From NCBI RefSeq assembly GCF_946220915.1, contig NZ_CAMIHH010000053.1:1-21664 (forward strand): DNA of 21,664 nt. Direction: 5' to 3'. Positions within the stretch are counted from its first letter, which is position 1. Each line of letters starts with the position of its first letter. Source of the stretch: an uncultured Flavobacterium sp. GTDB taxonomy: Bacteria; Bacteroidota; Bacteroidia; Flavobacteriales; Flavobacteriaceae. Made by a program: the position numbers and the translations under genes. This document shows positions 1-6,503 of the stretch, piece by piece. A model generated the notes under the pieces. The model was not told the origin of the DNA. It ran no database searches and was given only the letters and a program-made list of their open reading frames with translations.

Positions 1-294
1 AATCTGCTTGAATCAGCACTTGGGCGACCATACGCAACTTTTGAGGGTATAGACCTTTATGAAACAGATGTAGATAAGGCTGCCGCGATTTTAGAAAGTA
101 TTGTAATAAATCATCCTTTTGTTGACGGCAATAAACGCACGGGGTACGTACTTATGCGTTTATTGTTAATGCAGTCAGGATTTGATATTATAGTTTCACA
201 GGACGATAAATATACTTTTGTGATAGAAGTAACTGAAGGTAAGCATACTATTGACTCGATTAAATCTTGGATTAACCAACATCTAGCTAAATAA
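1..294 (+). CDS. doc: Death-on-curing (Doc/Fic family) toxin, 3' part
   Basis: The reading frame is open from base 1 to a TAA at 292-294, giving 97 C-terminal residues; the start lies outside the window. The motif HPFVDGNKRTGY (about residues 39-50 of the fragment) matches the Fic/Doc active-site motif HPFxxGNKRxG, whose His is catalytic. Doc-type enzymes transfer a phosphate or nucleotide to a target (classically EF-Tu) and are normally paired with a small antitoxin encoded just upstream, which would lie outside this window. The C-terminal part after the motif has the short tail typical of Doc rather than of large Fic proteins. The segment is visibly richer in A/T at third codon positions than the genes that follow, which suggests acquisition by transfer (inference). 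Family assignment is solid; activity and antitoxin partner cannot be judged from here. Confidence 0.88.
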   Translation, partial: NLLESALGRPYATFEGIDLYETDVDKAAAILESIVINHPFVDGNKRTGYVLMRLLLMQSGFDIIVSQDDKYTFVIEVTEGKHTIDSIKSWINQHLAK

Positions 295-339
295 TTTTAG
301 GATATTTGTAAATCCGTCGTACCATCGCATTTCAATAAA

Positions 340-1233
340 ATGACAATACCCAATTACCTCAAACCCCACAATAAGGTCGGTATCATCAGCACCGCCAAGC
401 GCACTGAGCCCCATGAAATCGGGCAGGGGATAGCCACGCTCGAAAGTTGGGGACTCGAGTCTGTTGTCGGCCAAAATGCTTTTAACGAATGCGGCTTCCT
501 TGCCGGTACCGATGAAGAGCGATCGCATGATTTACAACAGATGCTTGACGATGACAGCATCAGGGCCATTTTTTTTACCAAAGGGGGCTATGGAACAATG
601 CGCATAATTGATGGCATCGACTGGACAAAATTCCGGCAAAACCCCAAGTGGCTTGTCGGCTATAGCGACATCACGCTGCTTCATTGCCACGTGCATAATT
701 TTTGCATACAAAGCCTGCACGCCGTAATGTTGCAGGCGTATCCGAAAAGTACCCCCCAATCAACAGAAACGATACGCAGGGCGCTCTTCGGCGAAAGCCT
801 GGGCTATGAATTTCCTGCCCATTCCCAAAACCGGTGGAACGGCCAGGCAATTGAAGGTACGCTCGTTGGTGGCAACCTTTCGATGCTGTATGCGATTGCG
901 GGGTCGGAGTCGGATATCGATATGAACGGGAAAATCCTCTTTATTGAAGACATCGACGAATACCTGTACCACTATGACAGGATGCTGGTATCGCTAAAGC
1001 GCGCAGGCAAGCTGAAAGATATAAAAGCGGTCATCGTAGGGCAGATGGTGGATATCAAGGAATCGACCCTGCCTTGGGGTAAAAATGACTTTGAGATCAC
1101 GCTGGAGCATTTCGGCTGCCCGGTAATATTTGATTTTCCCGCAGGGCACGTAGCTGACAACAGGGCGCTGATCATGGGCAGTAACATTCGCATATCAGGG
1201 AATGATAGAATCAAAATTGAATTTATTAATTAA
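340..1233 (+). CDS. ldcA: LD-carboxypeptidase (peptidase family S66, LdcA-like)
   Basis: 297 residues, the usual length for family S66. These serine peptidases remove the terminal D-Ala from L,D-linked muropeptide tetrapeptides during cell-wall recycling, normally in the cytoplasm, and no signal peptide is visible here. The S66 catalytic set can be placed: nucleophile Ser109 in GYSDIT, Glu203 in LFIEDIDEYLY, and His270 in FPAGHVADN. The N-terminal half contains the FTKGGYGTMRI segment (79-89) typical of the family. The ATG at 340 begins 45 nt after the Doc stop. The gene is followed immediately by a palindromic element that begins at the base after its stop codon. Some S66 members instead cleave peptide antibiotics (MccF type), but length and motifs fit the recycling enzyme better. 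Confidence 0.92.
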   Translation: MTIPNYLKPHNKVGIISTAKRTEPHEIGQGIATLESWGLESVVGQNAFNECGFLAGTDEERSHDLQQMLDDDSIRAIFFTKGGYGTMRIIDGIDWTKFRQNPKWLVGYSDITLLHCHVHNFCIQSLHAVMLQAYPKSTPQSTETIRRALFGESLGYEFPAHSQNRWNGQAIEGTLVGGNLSMLYAIAGSESDIDMNGKILFIEDIDEYLYHYDRMLVSLKRAGKLKDIKAVIVGQMVDIKESTLPWGKNDFEITLEHFGCPVIFDFPAGHVADNRALIMGSNIRISGNDRIKIEFIN

Positions 1234-1350
1234 AACACACCCCTAACCCCTCTAAAGAGGGGAAGAGCTGCACTCATGCCGAAACAGGGCGTTTGGGATT
1301 GAGTAAGCACGTATGAGTGTTCCCCTCTTTAGAGGGGTTAGGGGTGTGTT
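1234..1350. repeat. Long palindromic extragenic element (MITE-like), 30-bp perfect inverted repeats
   Basis: The arms 1234-1263 and 1321-1350 are exact reverse complements over 30 bp (starting AACACACCCCTAACCCC), and the pairing extends by one more base at 1264/1320. Each arm also contains its own small hairpin (CCCCTCT/AGAGGGG, 1247-1262 and the mirror copy). Inside, CACTCAT at 1271-1277 pairs with ATGAGTG at 1313-1319, so nearly the whole unit can fold. No reading frame is present in it. The short flanks are A/T rich and no clear target duplication is visible. From general familiarity, C/G-rich repeats of the form CCCCTAACCCCTCTaaAGAGGGG are widespread between genes in Bacteroidota; I cannot count copies here. 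It could act as a bidirectional transcription stop between ldcA and the next gene. Confidence 0.85.
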
Positions 1351-1369
1351 ATTAACAAACTAATTACTG

Positions 1370-1843
1370 ATGGAGCAACCTTTAACCAATAAACAATATC
1401 TCCTAGAGCGTTTTCCGGGAAAAGGCGGGTGGACGTATGTGCTGCTGCCAGAAATTTCGAAAGATAAAGATGCGCCTTTCGGTATCGTAAAAGTAAAAGG
1501 TAGTATTGATGGTTACGAAATAAGCAATTACACCCTGATGCCTTACGGTAAAGGTGTGCTGCTCATGGCCGTAAAAGCCGAAATACGTAAAAAGATTGGC
1601 AAGGAGGAAGGCGATCATGTACGGGTAGTACTGTATCGCGATAACTCTGTTTATAAGGTGCCTGAAGAATTTAAAACAAAGCTGGAAGAATACCCGGGTT
1701 TATTTGCCGTATTTAAAAAACATAAAAGCTGGGAGCAGAAGATGTGTGTCAATTGGATTTACTCGGCGAAGAGGCCGGAAACTGTCAGCGAGCGCATCCT
1801 GAAAACGATTGGTAGGCTCCAAAGGCGCGAAAAGATCGTTTAA
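1370..1843 (+). CDS. DUF1905 / YdeI-OmpD-associated family protein
   Basis: 157 residues with two parts: an N-terminal beta-rich DUF1905-like domain (about 8-95, including GGWTYVLLPE and VKVKGSIDGYEI) and a C-terminal YdeI/OmpD-associated helical tail (about 97-157, PEEFKTKLEEYPGLFAVFKK then SWEQKMCVNWIYSAKRPETV). Proteins with this architecture are common in Bacteroidota and are often named bacteriocin-protection proteins after E. coli YdeI; the biochemical role is not established. It has no signal peptide or membrane segment and so should be cytoplasmic. The ATG at 1370 follows the palindromic element by 19 nt, so transcription either reads through the element or starts within it. Family call is good; function is open. 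Confidence 0.82.
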   Translation: MEQPLTNKQYLLERFPGKGGWTYVLLPEISKDKDAPFGIVKVKGSIDGYEISNYTLMPYGKGVLLMAVKAEIRKKIGKEEGDHVRVVLYRDNSVYKVPEEFKTKLEEYPGLFAVFKKHKSWEQKMCVNWIYSAKRPETVSERILKTIGRLQRREKIV

Positions 1844-1964
1844 ATGTTAGTAATCATATATTTACAAAAAAATAGTGTATTTAAAAATCTTCAGTAAAAT
1901 GGGCGCGTTTGGGTAATAATTAATAAAGTTATTGTATCTTAAATGTTAAAATTTAAATCATCTG

Positions 1965-1996
1965 TTGTTTTTTATAATTTTATTATATTATATTTG
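1965..1996 (+). promoter_or_regulatory. Bacteroidota-type promoter upstream of sigma-factor gene
   Basis: TTG at 1965-1967 and TATATTTG at 1989-1996 match the -33 and -7 (TAnnTTTG) elements, with 21 nt between them. The predicted start near 2003 would give a leader of about 100 nt before the ATG at 2104, longer than for other genes in the window. The surrounding 1844-2103 stretch is very A/T rich and contains no gene that I can see. Confidence 0.55.
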
Positions 1997-2103
1997 GCTT
2001 ATAATTAATTCAAAATTAACAGGCCTATACACGAAAAATACTTTTTAGGAACGTAAGTTCAGAGATCACCAGAATCAATCAAAAACACTAAAAAGTAAGT
2101 GCT

Positions 2104-2688
2104 ATGGCTAATGTTGCAATCCCAGACGCTGTTCTTGTTAGTAATTATGTAGGCGGAGACGAAAATGCTCTTGCACTGCTAATCAACAGGCACCAATCGA
2201 AAATTTACGGGTTTATCTACTCTAAAGTATCCGACAGGGATATCGCCGACGATATCTTCCAGGACACATTCATTAAAGTGATAAAAACGCTAAAATCCAA
2301 CTCCTACAACGAAGAGGGTAAGTTTCTGCCATGGGTAATGCGCATTTCGCACAACCTTATCGTAGATCATTTCCGCAGGAACAAGAAAATGCCGATGTAC
2401 CGCGAAACAGAGGAGTTCTCCATTTTCTCGATAATGACGGACAACAGCCCGAACATCGAGAACAGGATCATTACCGAGCAGGTGGAAAATGACCTGCAAA
2501 GGCTTATTGGAGAGCTTCCTGAAGACCAGAAGGAGGTATTGCAAATGCGTATTTACCAGGATCTTTCATTTAAGGAAATAGCCGACCTGACAGGCGTTAG
2601 CATCAACACTGCACTTGGAAGGATGCGTTACGCGCTGATGAACCTTAGGAAAGTGATCGAAAAAAATAAAATTATTTTGACCAATTAG
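2104..2688 (+). CDS. RNA polymerase sigma factor, ECF-type (sigma-70 regions 2 and 4)
   Basis: 194 residues. Region 2 spans roughly residues 11-95 (helices around DIADDIFQDTFIKVIKTL at 46-63, then WVMRISHNLIVDHFRRNKK at 77-95), which binds core polymerase and the -10-like element. Region 4 spans roughly 135-185 (LPEDQKEVLQMRIYQDLSF, then helix-turn-helix FKEIADLTGVSINTALGRMR). The linker 96-130 is short, as in ECF (group 4) sigma factors. No anti-sigma gene with a membrane segment follows; instead a 47-residue soluble protein lies 49 nt downstream before a strong terminator. Close relatives occur throughout flavobacteria as a conserved chromosomal sigma factor, so this is probably not a niche regulator (recollection, not searched). 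Its own promoter is placed at 1965-1996. Regulon unknown. Confidence 0.93.
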   Translation: MANVAIPDAVLVSNYVGGDENALALLINRHQSKIYGFIYSKVSDRDIADDIFQDTFIKVIKTLKSNSYNEEGKFLPWVMRISHNLIVDHFRRNKKMPMYRETEEFSIFSIMTDNSPNIENRIITEQVENDLQRLIGELPEDQKEVLQMRIYQDLSFKEIADLTGVSINTALGRMRYALMNLRKVIEKNKIILTN

Positions 2689-2737
2689 GCAATATAAGGA
2701 AGCTGCACAGCGTTGTATAGAAAAATAAGCAATCTAT

Positions 2738-2881
2738 ATGGCAAAAATCTACTCTGAAGAAAAATTAGCAGCTCCAACGATGTTACCTAAAAAAGAAACC
2801 ATAGACTTTATACTTAATTATTCCCAAGCACTCAAAATAGTTAAGACGGATAACGGAACATTTGAGAACATTGCTAATTAA
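2738..2881 (+). CDS. Small conserved-looking protein downstream of sigma factor (47 aa)
   Basis: An ATG at 2738 opens a 47-residue frame ending in TAA at 2879-2881, 4 nt before the terminator stem begins. The protein starts MAKIYSEEKLAAPTMLPKKE and ends DNGTFENIAN. It is soluble, with no membrane segment, no cysteine and no known domain that I recognise; the middle (about 21-36) looks helical. It lies 49 nt after the sigma-factor stop with no visible promoter or terminator between, so the two are very likely on one transcript. Support for it being real: codon choice like its neighbours, a tidy fit between the sigma gene and the terminator, and my recollection of similar small proteins behind the same sigma factor in other flavobacteria. 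Function unknown; a regulator of the sigma factor is one possibility. Confidence 0.7.
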   Translation: MAKIYSEEKLAAPTMLPKKETIDFILNYSQALKIVKTDNGTFENIAN

Positions 2882-2885
2882 TTCG

Positions 2886-2920
2886 AAAAACCTCCCGTAG
2901 CTTACTGCGGGAGGTTTTTT
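2886..2920 (+). terminator. Rho-independent terminator of the sigma-factor operon
   Basis: Left arm 2886-2900 and right arm 2905-2919 form a 15-bp stem (AAAAACCTCCCGTAG with CTGCGGGAGGTTTTT, one G-U pair) around the 4-nt loop CTTA. The stem is followed by T residues, so it ends transcription of the sigma factor and the 47-residue gene. Confidence 0.92.
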
Positions 2921-3009
2921 TATGCTTTTATTCCGGGCGTGCCGCTGTATCTGCTCCGTTGCACTTCGCAGGATGCCGCTTCAATCCCTCACGCGAGATT
3001 CACCCGTAC

Positions 3010-3669
3010 TTATTTTGAATTCTTGTTATAATAATCTTCCAACACCTCTTTCCTCCCGACCGTTGCGGTAATAATGTCCTTTTTTAAATCCCATCCGCGC
3101 GCGGGCGAGTACTGTCTTCCGTACCAGATGATCTGCAGGTGAAGGTCATTCCACTTACTTTCCGGAAAAAGTTTTTTTGCATCCTTTTCCGTCTGCACTA
3201 CGTTTTTCCCCTCGCTCAGTCCCCAGCGGTACATCAGCCTGTGAATGTGTGTATCTACCGGAAAGGCCGGTATGCCAAATGCCTGGCTCATTACCACGCT
3301 GGCGGTTTTGTGGCCCACGCCCGGCAGCGCCTCAAGGTCGGGGAAGTTGCCGGGCACTTTTCCGTCGTGCTTATCGATCAATATTTGCGACAGTCCGTGT
3401 ATGGCTTTGGCTTTGGCAGGGGAGAGGCCAACAGGTTTTATGATTTCGCGTATTTCTTCGATGGTTAACTTTACCATGTCGAACGGGTTATCGGCTTTAT
3501 CAAATAGCAGCGGGGTAATCAGGTTTACGCGTACATCGGTGCTTTGGGCGCTCATCAGTACCGCAATGAGCAGCGTGTACGGATCTTTGTGGTCAAGCGG
3601 TATCGGGATCTCGGGATATATTTCGCCCAGGGTATCAATAACAAATTGGGCTTTTTGCGCTTTGGTCAT
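3010..3669 (-). CDS. nth: Endonuclease III (DNA glycosylase/AP lyase) lacking iron-sulfur cysteines
   Basis: Base-excision repair enzyme that removes oxidised pyrimidines and nicks at abasic sites. The frame could start at 3687, but I choose the ATG at 3667-3669 (MTKAQKAQFVID, 219 residues): it fits the family N-terminus, and a -7-like element TATATTTG on this strand (3690-3697) would put the transcript start close to or below 3687. The helix-hairpin-helix LPGVGHKTASVV carries the catalytic Lys, and FPVDTHIHR carries the catalytic Asp. The C-terminus, where E. coli Nth has four cysteines holding a [4Fe-4S] cluster, reads YGRQYSPARGWDLKKD and has none; the whole protein contains no cysteine. 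The fold and both catalytic residues are intact, so it is probably active without a cluster. Confidence 0.93.
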   Translation of the reverse strand: MTKAQKAQFVIDTLGEIYPEIPIPLDHKDPYTLLIAVLMSAQSTDVRVNLITPLLFDKADNPFDMVKLTIEEIREIIKPVGLSPAKAKAIHGLSQILIDKHDGKVPGNFPDLEALPGVGHKTASVVMSQAFGIPAFPVDTHIHRLMYRWGLSEGKNVVQTEKDAKKLFPESKWNDLHLQIIWYGRQYSPARGWDLKKDIITATVGRKEVLEDYYNKNSK

Positions 3670-3684
3670 TTTAAAGTAGCTTTG
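3654..3684 (+). promoter_or_regulatory. Consensus promoter for bcp, inside the 5' end of nth
   Basis: TTTG at 3654-3657, 19 nt, then TAGCTTTG at 3677-3684: a full match to the Bacteroidota consensus TTTG-N19-TAnnTTTG. Predicted start about 3690, leaving a leader of roughly 12 nt before the bcp ATG at 3703. The -33 box lies inside the first codons of nth on the other strand. On the minus strand, TATATTTG at 3690-3697 may be the -7 element of nth, so the two promoters interleave. Confidence 0.6.
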
Positions 3685-3702
3685 CAATACAAATATAAAC
3701 GA

Positions 3703-4155
3703 ATGACATCACTAAAAAAAGGGGACAGGGCTCCCGAATTTTCAGGAATTGATCAGGACGGAAATACGCACACTTTATCTGATTATAAAGGCAAAAAGCT
3801 GGTGGTGTTTTTTTACCCGGGAGCAAGCACGCCTACCTGCACTACAGAAGCCTGCAACCTGCGCGATAACTTTGGACGCTTTAAAGCGCTGAACTATGAA
3901 CTGCTGGGAGTAAGCGCCGACACGCCAAAAAAGCAAGGTAATTTCCGCAGCAAATACAACCTGCCTTTTCCGCTCATTGCCGATACAGATAAATCGGTTA
4001 TTAATGCATTCGGCGTATGGGGCCCAAAAAAATTCATGGGGAGGCTGTTCGATGGCATTCACCGTACCACATTCATCATTGATGAAGAAGGGGTTATCGA
4101 TGAGGTAATAACCGATGTAAAAAGTAAAAAACACACCGACCAGATTCTGAAATGA
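3703..4155 (+). CDS. bcp: Thiol peroxidase Bcp/PrxQ-type peroxiredoxin
   Basis: 150 residues from the ATG at 3703, the normal length for BCP/PrxQ. The frame is open further upstream, but those codons overlap nth and its promoter. The enzyme reduces hydroperoxides through a peroxidatic cysteine and is recycled by thioredoxin. The active-site segment FYPGASTPTCTTEACNLRD places the peroxidatic Cys46 in TPTC and a resolving Cys51 five residues later, the classic PrxQ arrangement. The thioredoxin-fold core is visible (KKLVVFFYP, LLGVSADTPKKQGNF, HRTTFIIDEEGVI). It is divergent from nth with a 33-nt gap, which groups peroxide removal with repair of oxidised DNA. The 3' end converges on mtnN with only 4 nt between the stop codons, so no separate terminator is visible. 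Confidence 0.93.
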   Translation: MTSLKKGDRAPEFSGIDQDGNTHTLSDYKGKKLVVFFYPGASTPTCTTEACNLRDNFGRFKALNYELLGVSADTPKKQGNFRSKYNLPFPLIADTDKSVINAFGVWGPKKFMGRLFDGIHRTTFIIDEEGVIDEVITDVKSKKHTDQILK

Positions 4156-4159
4156 TGGT

Positions 4160-4918
4160 TCATCCCAAAAGCTTTTTAATGATTGCTACAGCATAGGGGC
4201 TCGAAACCTGTTTTATAAAACGTGGAAAATCAATATGCGAGTTTTCATCGGCTGTGTCCGATATGGTGCGAAGTATAATAAAGGGCAGGTTGTGCTCGTA
4301 ACATACCTGTGCCACTACAGCGCCTTCCATTTCCACGCAAAGTACTGTTGGCAATACGCTGCTTAATTGTAGCTTCTGGGCTTCAGCCGAAAAAAACTGA
4401 TCTCCGCTGGCAATGTCGCCAATATAAAATTCAGGATTATTTATGGCAAACCGTTTAAGGATATTGTCTCCAATGCTTTTTTGCAGCGTTTTGTTGAGGA
4501 AAAGGGGCGCAATGGCGTTTTTTACCCTTAAGGTATTTTCCTCACGGCATTCGAGATAAGTTATGCCTAACAGGGGGATTTCAAACCGGTCCATTAGCGG
4601 CCTCGCATCCAGGTCATGTTGTATGAGCCTTTTTGCCAGCACGACATCGCCGATTTTCAACGCAGGGTCTATAGCGCCTGCAACACCTGTAAAGATAAGC
4701 TCGGTAATGCTGAATGCATGGATGAGGGTGGCTGCCGTGGCCGATGCTGCAACTTTTCCCCAGCGGGAAAAAACAACTATTGTTTTTATGCCATTTATAG
4801 TCCCTGAAGTATAAGTACGCTTTCCTAAAACGGTACGTTCAGGATTTTCCAGTAATGAGATGACCCCCTCTATCTCTTCGGGCATGGCACCCATAATGCC
4901 GATGGTGCAGTTGGTCAT
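4160..4918 (-). CDS. mtnN: 5'-methylthioadenosine/S-adenosylhomocysteine nucleosidase
   Basis: Cleaves the glycosidic bond of methylthioadenosine and S-adenosylhomocysteine, feeding methionine salvage and relieving inhibition of methyltransferases. I start it at the ATG 4916-4918 (MTNCTIGIMGAMPEE, 252 residues); the frame stays open to 4990, but that extension would overlap the preceding gene and has no family similarity. Visible motifs: GAMPEE at 10-15 with the catalytic Glu region, FTGVAGAIDPALKIGDVVLA, CVEMEGAVVAQV binding the ribose, and ISDTADENS with the catalytic Asp. Compared with E. coli MtnN (232 residues) it has a modest insertion around 125-165. It begins 7 nt after the stop of the 497-residue gene, so the two form a tight operon, a link that may help explain that protein's role. 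Confidence 0.93.
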   Translation of the reverse strand: MTNCTIGIMGAMPEEIEGVISLLENPERTVLGKRTYTSGTINGIKTIVVFSRWGKVAASATAATLIHAFSITELIFTGVAGAIDPALKIGDVVLAKRLIQHDLDARPLMDRFEIPLLGITYLECREENTLRVKNAIAPLFLNKTLQKSIGDNILKRFAINNPEFYIGDIASGDQFFSAEAQKLQLSSVLPTVLCVEMEGAVVAQVCYEHNLPFIILRTISDTADENSHIDFPRFIKQVSSPYAVAIIKKLLG

Positions 4919-4925
4919 GGAAGAA

Positions 4926-6419
4926 TTAAGATTGACCTGCCTTTTCAGCCTTTGGCTCATCTGCCAGGAGCTTCTTTGGGTCATACCCAAACAGGTGGTT
5001 TTCCTTGATTACTTCGGCAATGCCCTGTGGCAGCATGGCTTCCCATCCGGTCTTTCCTTTGCTGATCATCTTCAGTACTTCGCGCGAAAATATGTCCAGA
5101 TGCTCTTCGTTAACATCGCTGATGTCAACCACCTTACCGTTGAATTTAAAGAACTTGTAAAGCTCTTTCATGCGTGGGTGCACCTTCAGGTTTTCGGAAT
5201 CGATTACCTGTCCCTCCTCATCCTTCATAGGGTAGAGGAATACTTTAAGGTCGCGATAAAATAATTTTCCGAATGCTTCAAGGATTCCCCCACTTAAGTG
5301 GCGGTAGTATTTTTCATCGAATATGTCCACCAGGTTAGAGACACCCATTGCGAGCCCCATCCGTGCTTTTGTATATGCCGAAAAATATTCAACAACCTTG
5401 TAGTATTCCTGGAAGTTGGATATCATAACTGTCTGTCCCAGTGAGCAAAGTAGTTCGGCACGATCCATAAAATCGCGTTCATCGATTTCGCCTTCAGAGC
5501 GGAGGTTAGAGAGTGTTATCTCAAAAACCACAAGGGCTTTATCTTTGTCTACCTTATTTTCTTCGAGGAACATTTTGTATGATTTCTCATACATATCCAT
5601 ATTTACCTTGGTTACAGGGCGAAAGCTTCCGCGCAGGGCAAGGATGTTTTTTTTGTAAAGCACGGCTGCCGGCAAAACGTTGTGGCCGCTCGGGTCGAAC
5701 ATTACTGCATCGGTCATTCCGTTTTTAACCAGCTGGAGGCTCATGAGCCTGTTGTCCACATCGGCAAAGCGGGGCCCGGAAAAGTTGATGGTATCTATCT
5801 CGAGCTGGTCTTTGTCCAGATGGTCGTACAGGTAGCGCAGTAGTTTTTTTGGCTCGTTGTATTTATAAAACGCGCCATATATCAGGTTTACGCCCAGTAT
5901 GCCAAGGGTTTCCTGTTGCAAACGGGCATCGTTTTCCTTAAAGCGGATGTGGAGTATGATCTCATTGTAATCTTCATCGGGCTCTACCTGGTACTTAATG
6001 CCTACCCAGCCGTGGCCTTTGAATTGCTTTGCAAAATCGATGGTAGCAACGGTATTGGCATAGCTGAAAAATACTTTGCTCGGATGCTTGTCGCGGTTAA
6101 GGCGCTGCTCAATGATCCTTACCTCGTGGCTAAGCATTTTTTTGAGGCGGCTTTCGGTAACGTAGCGGCCATCGTCCTCAACCCCGTATATCGCATCACT
6201 GAAATCTTTATCATAGGCAGACATCGCTTTGGCAATGGTTCCCGATGATCCGCCCGACCTGAAAAAATGGCGAACGGTTTCCTGCCCGGCGCCAATTTCA
6301 GAAAAGGTGCCGTATATGTTTTCATTAAGGTTGATTCGCAGGGCCTTATCTTTTATGGAAGGCACATGCTCAATGATCCTGTCGCCTTTTAAGGTAATGT
6401 CCGATTCTGTTAATTTCAT
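4926..6419 (-). CDS. Conserved 497-aa cytoplasmic protein of unknown function, coupled to mtnN
   Basis: Starts MKLTESDITLKGDRIIEH and ends in a charged tail (EPKAEKAGQS). There is no signal peptide, no hydrophobic membrane segment and no Ton box, so it should be a soluble cytoplasmic protein. I recognise the sequence as a type very strongly conserved in Bacteroidota (for example INLNENIYGTFSEIGAGQE, RSGGSSGTIAKAMSAYDKDF, FFSYANTVATIDFAKQ), sometimes labelled TonB-dependent receptor in databases; nothing in the sequence supports that label. Glycine-rich and Asn/Asp-rich conserved patches (GAGQETVRHFFR, NGMTDAVMFDPSG) look like an enzyme active site (inference). A promoter is visible at 6439-6473, and mtnN follows after 7 nt, suggesting a link to methionine/SAM salvage or nucleobase handling. 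Function not assigned. Confidence 0.85.
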   Translation of the reverse strand: MKLTESDITLKGDRIIEHVPSIKDKALRINLNENIYGTFSEIGAGQETVRHFFRSGGSSGTIAKAMSAYDKDFSDAIYGVEDDGRYVTESRLKKMLSHEVRIIEQRLNRDKHPSKVFFSYANTVATIDFAKQFKGHGWVGIKYQVEPDEDYNEIILHIRFKENDARLQQETLGILGVNLIYGAFYKYNEPKKLLRYLYDHLDKDQLEIDTINFSGPRFADVDNRLMSLQLVKNGMTDAVMFDPSGHNVLPAAVLYKKNILALRGSFRPVTKVNMDMYEKSYKMFLEENKVDKDKALVVFEITLSNLRSEGEIDERDFMDRAELLCSLGQTVMISNFQEYYKVVEYFSAYTKARMGLAMGVSNLVDIFDEKYYRHLSGGILEAFGKLFYRDLKVFLYPMKDEEGQVIDSENLKVHPRMKELYKFFKFNGKVVDISDVNEEHLDIFSREVLKMISKGKTGWEAMLPQGIAEVIKENHLFGYDPKKLLADEPKAEKAGQS

Positions 6420-6438
6420 AGCGGGGTTCGATATATTG

Positions 6439-6473
6439 CAAAGTTAGCAAAACAACGCTTTTTTTAAAACAAA
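6439..6473 (-). promoter_or_regulatory. Promoter of the 497-aa gene/mtnN operon
   Basis: Read on the minus strand, TTTG (plus 6470-6473), 23 nt, then TAACTTTG (plus 6439-6446) match the -33 and -7 elements. The start would fall about 6433, 14 nt before the ATG at 6419. It overlaps the leftward end of the divergent upstream region of the metallo-hydrolase gene. Confidence 0.5.
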
Positions 6474-6479
6474 TAATGT

Positions 6480-6487
6480 TATTTTTG
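6480..6487 (+). promoter_or_regulatory. Possible -7 element of the metallo-hydrolase gene
   Basis: TATTTTTG fits TAnnTTTG. No good -33 box stands 17-23 nt upstream. The predicted start near 6494 would leave only about 10 nt before the TTG start codon at 6504, so the transcript would be nearly leaderless. Confidence 0.35.
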
Positions 6488-6503
6488 TAAAAAAATACCT
6501 GTT

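Noticed and set aside
3139..3679. Plus-strand open frames opposite nth
   Set aside because: Shadows of nth codon use with no recognisable product.
3544..3702. N-terminal extension of bcp by 53 residues
   Set aside because: It lies antisense to nth and upstream of the predicted transcript start; PrxQ enzymes are about 150 residues.
4919..4990. N-terminal extension of mtnN (24 residues)
   Set aside because: It overlaps the end of the 497-residue gene, and the family N-terminus begins at the internal methionine (MTNCTIGIMGAMPEE).
4926..6419. TonB-dependent receptor as product
   Set aside because: No signal peptide, plug domain or outer-membrane strands are visible in the translated protein.
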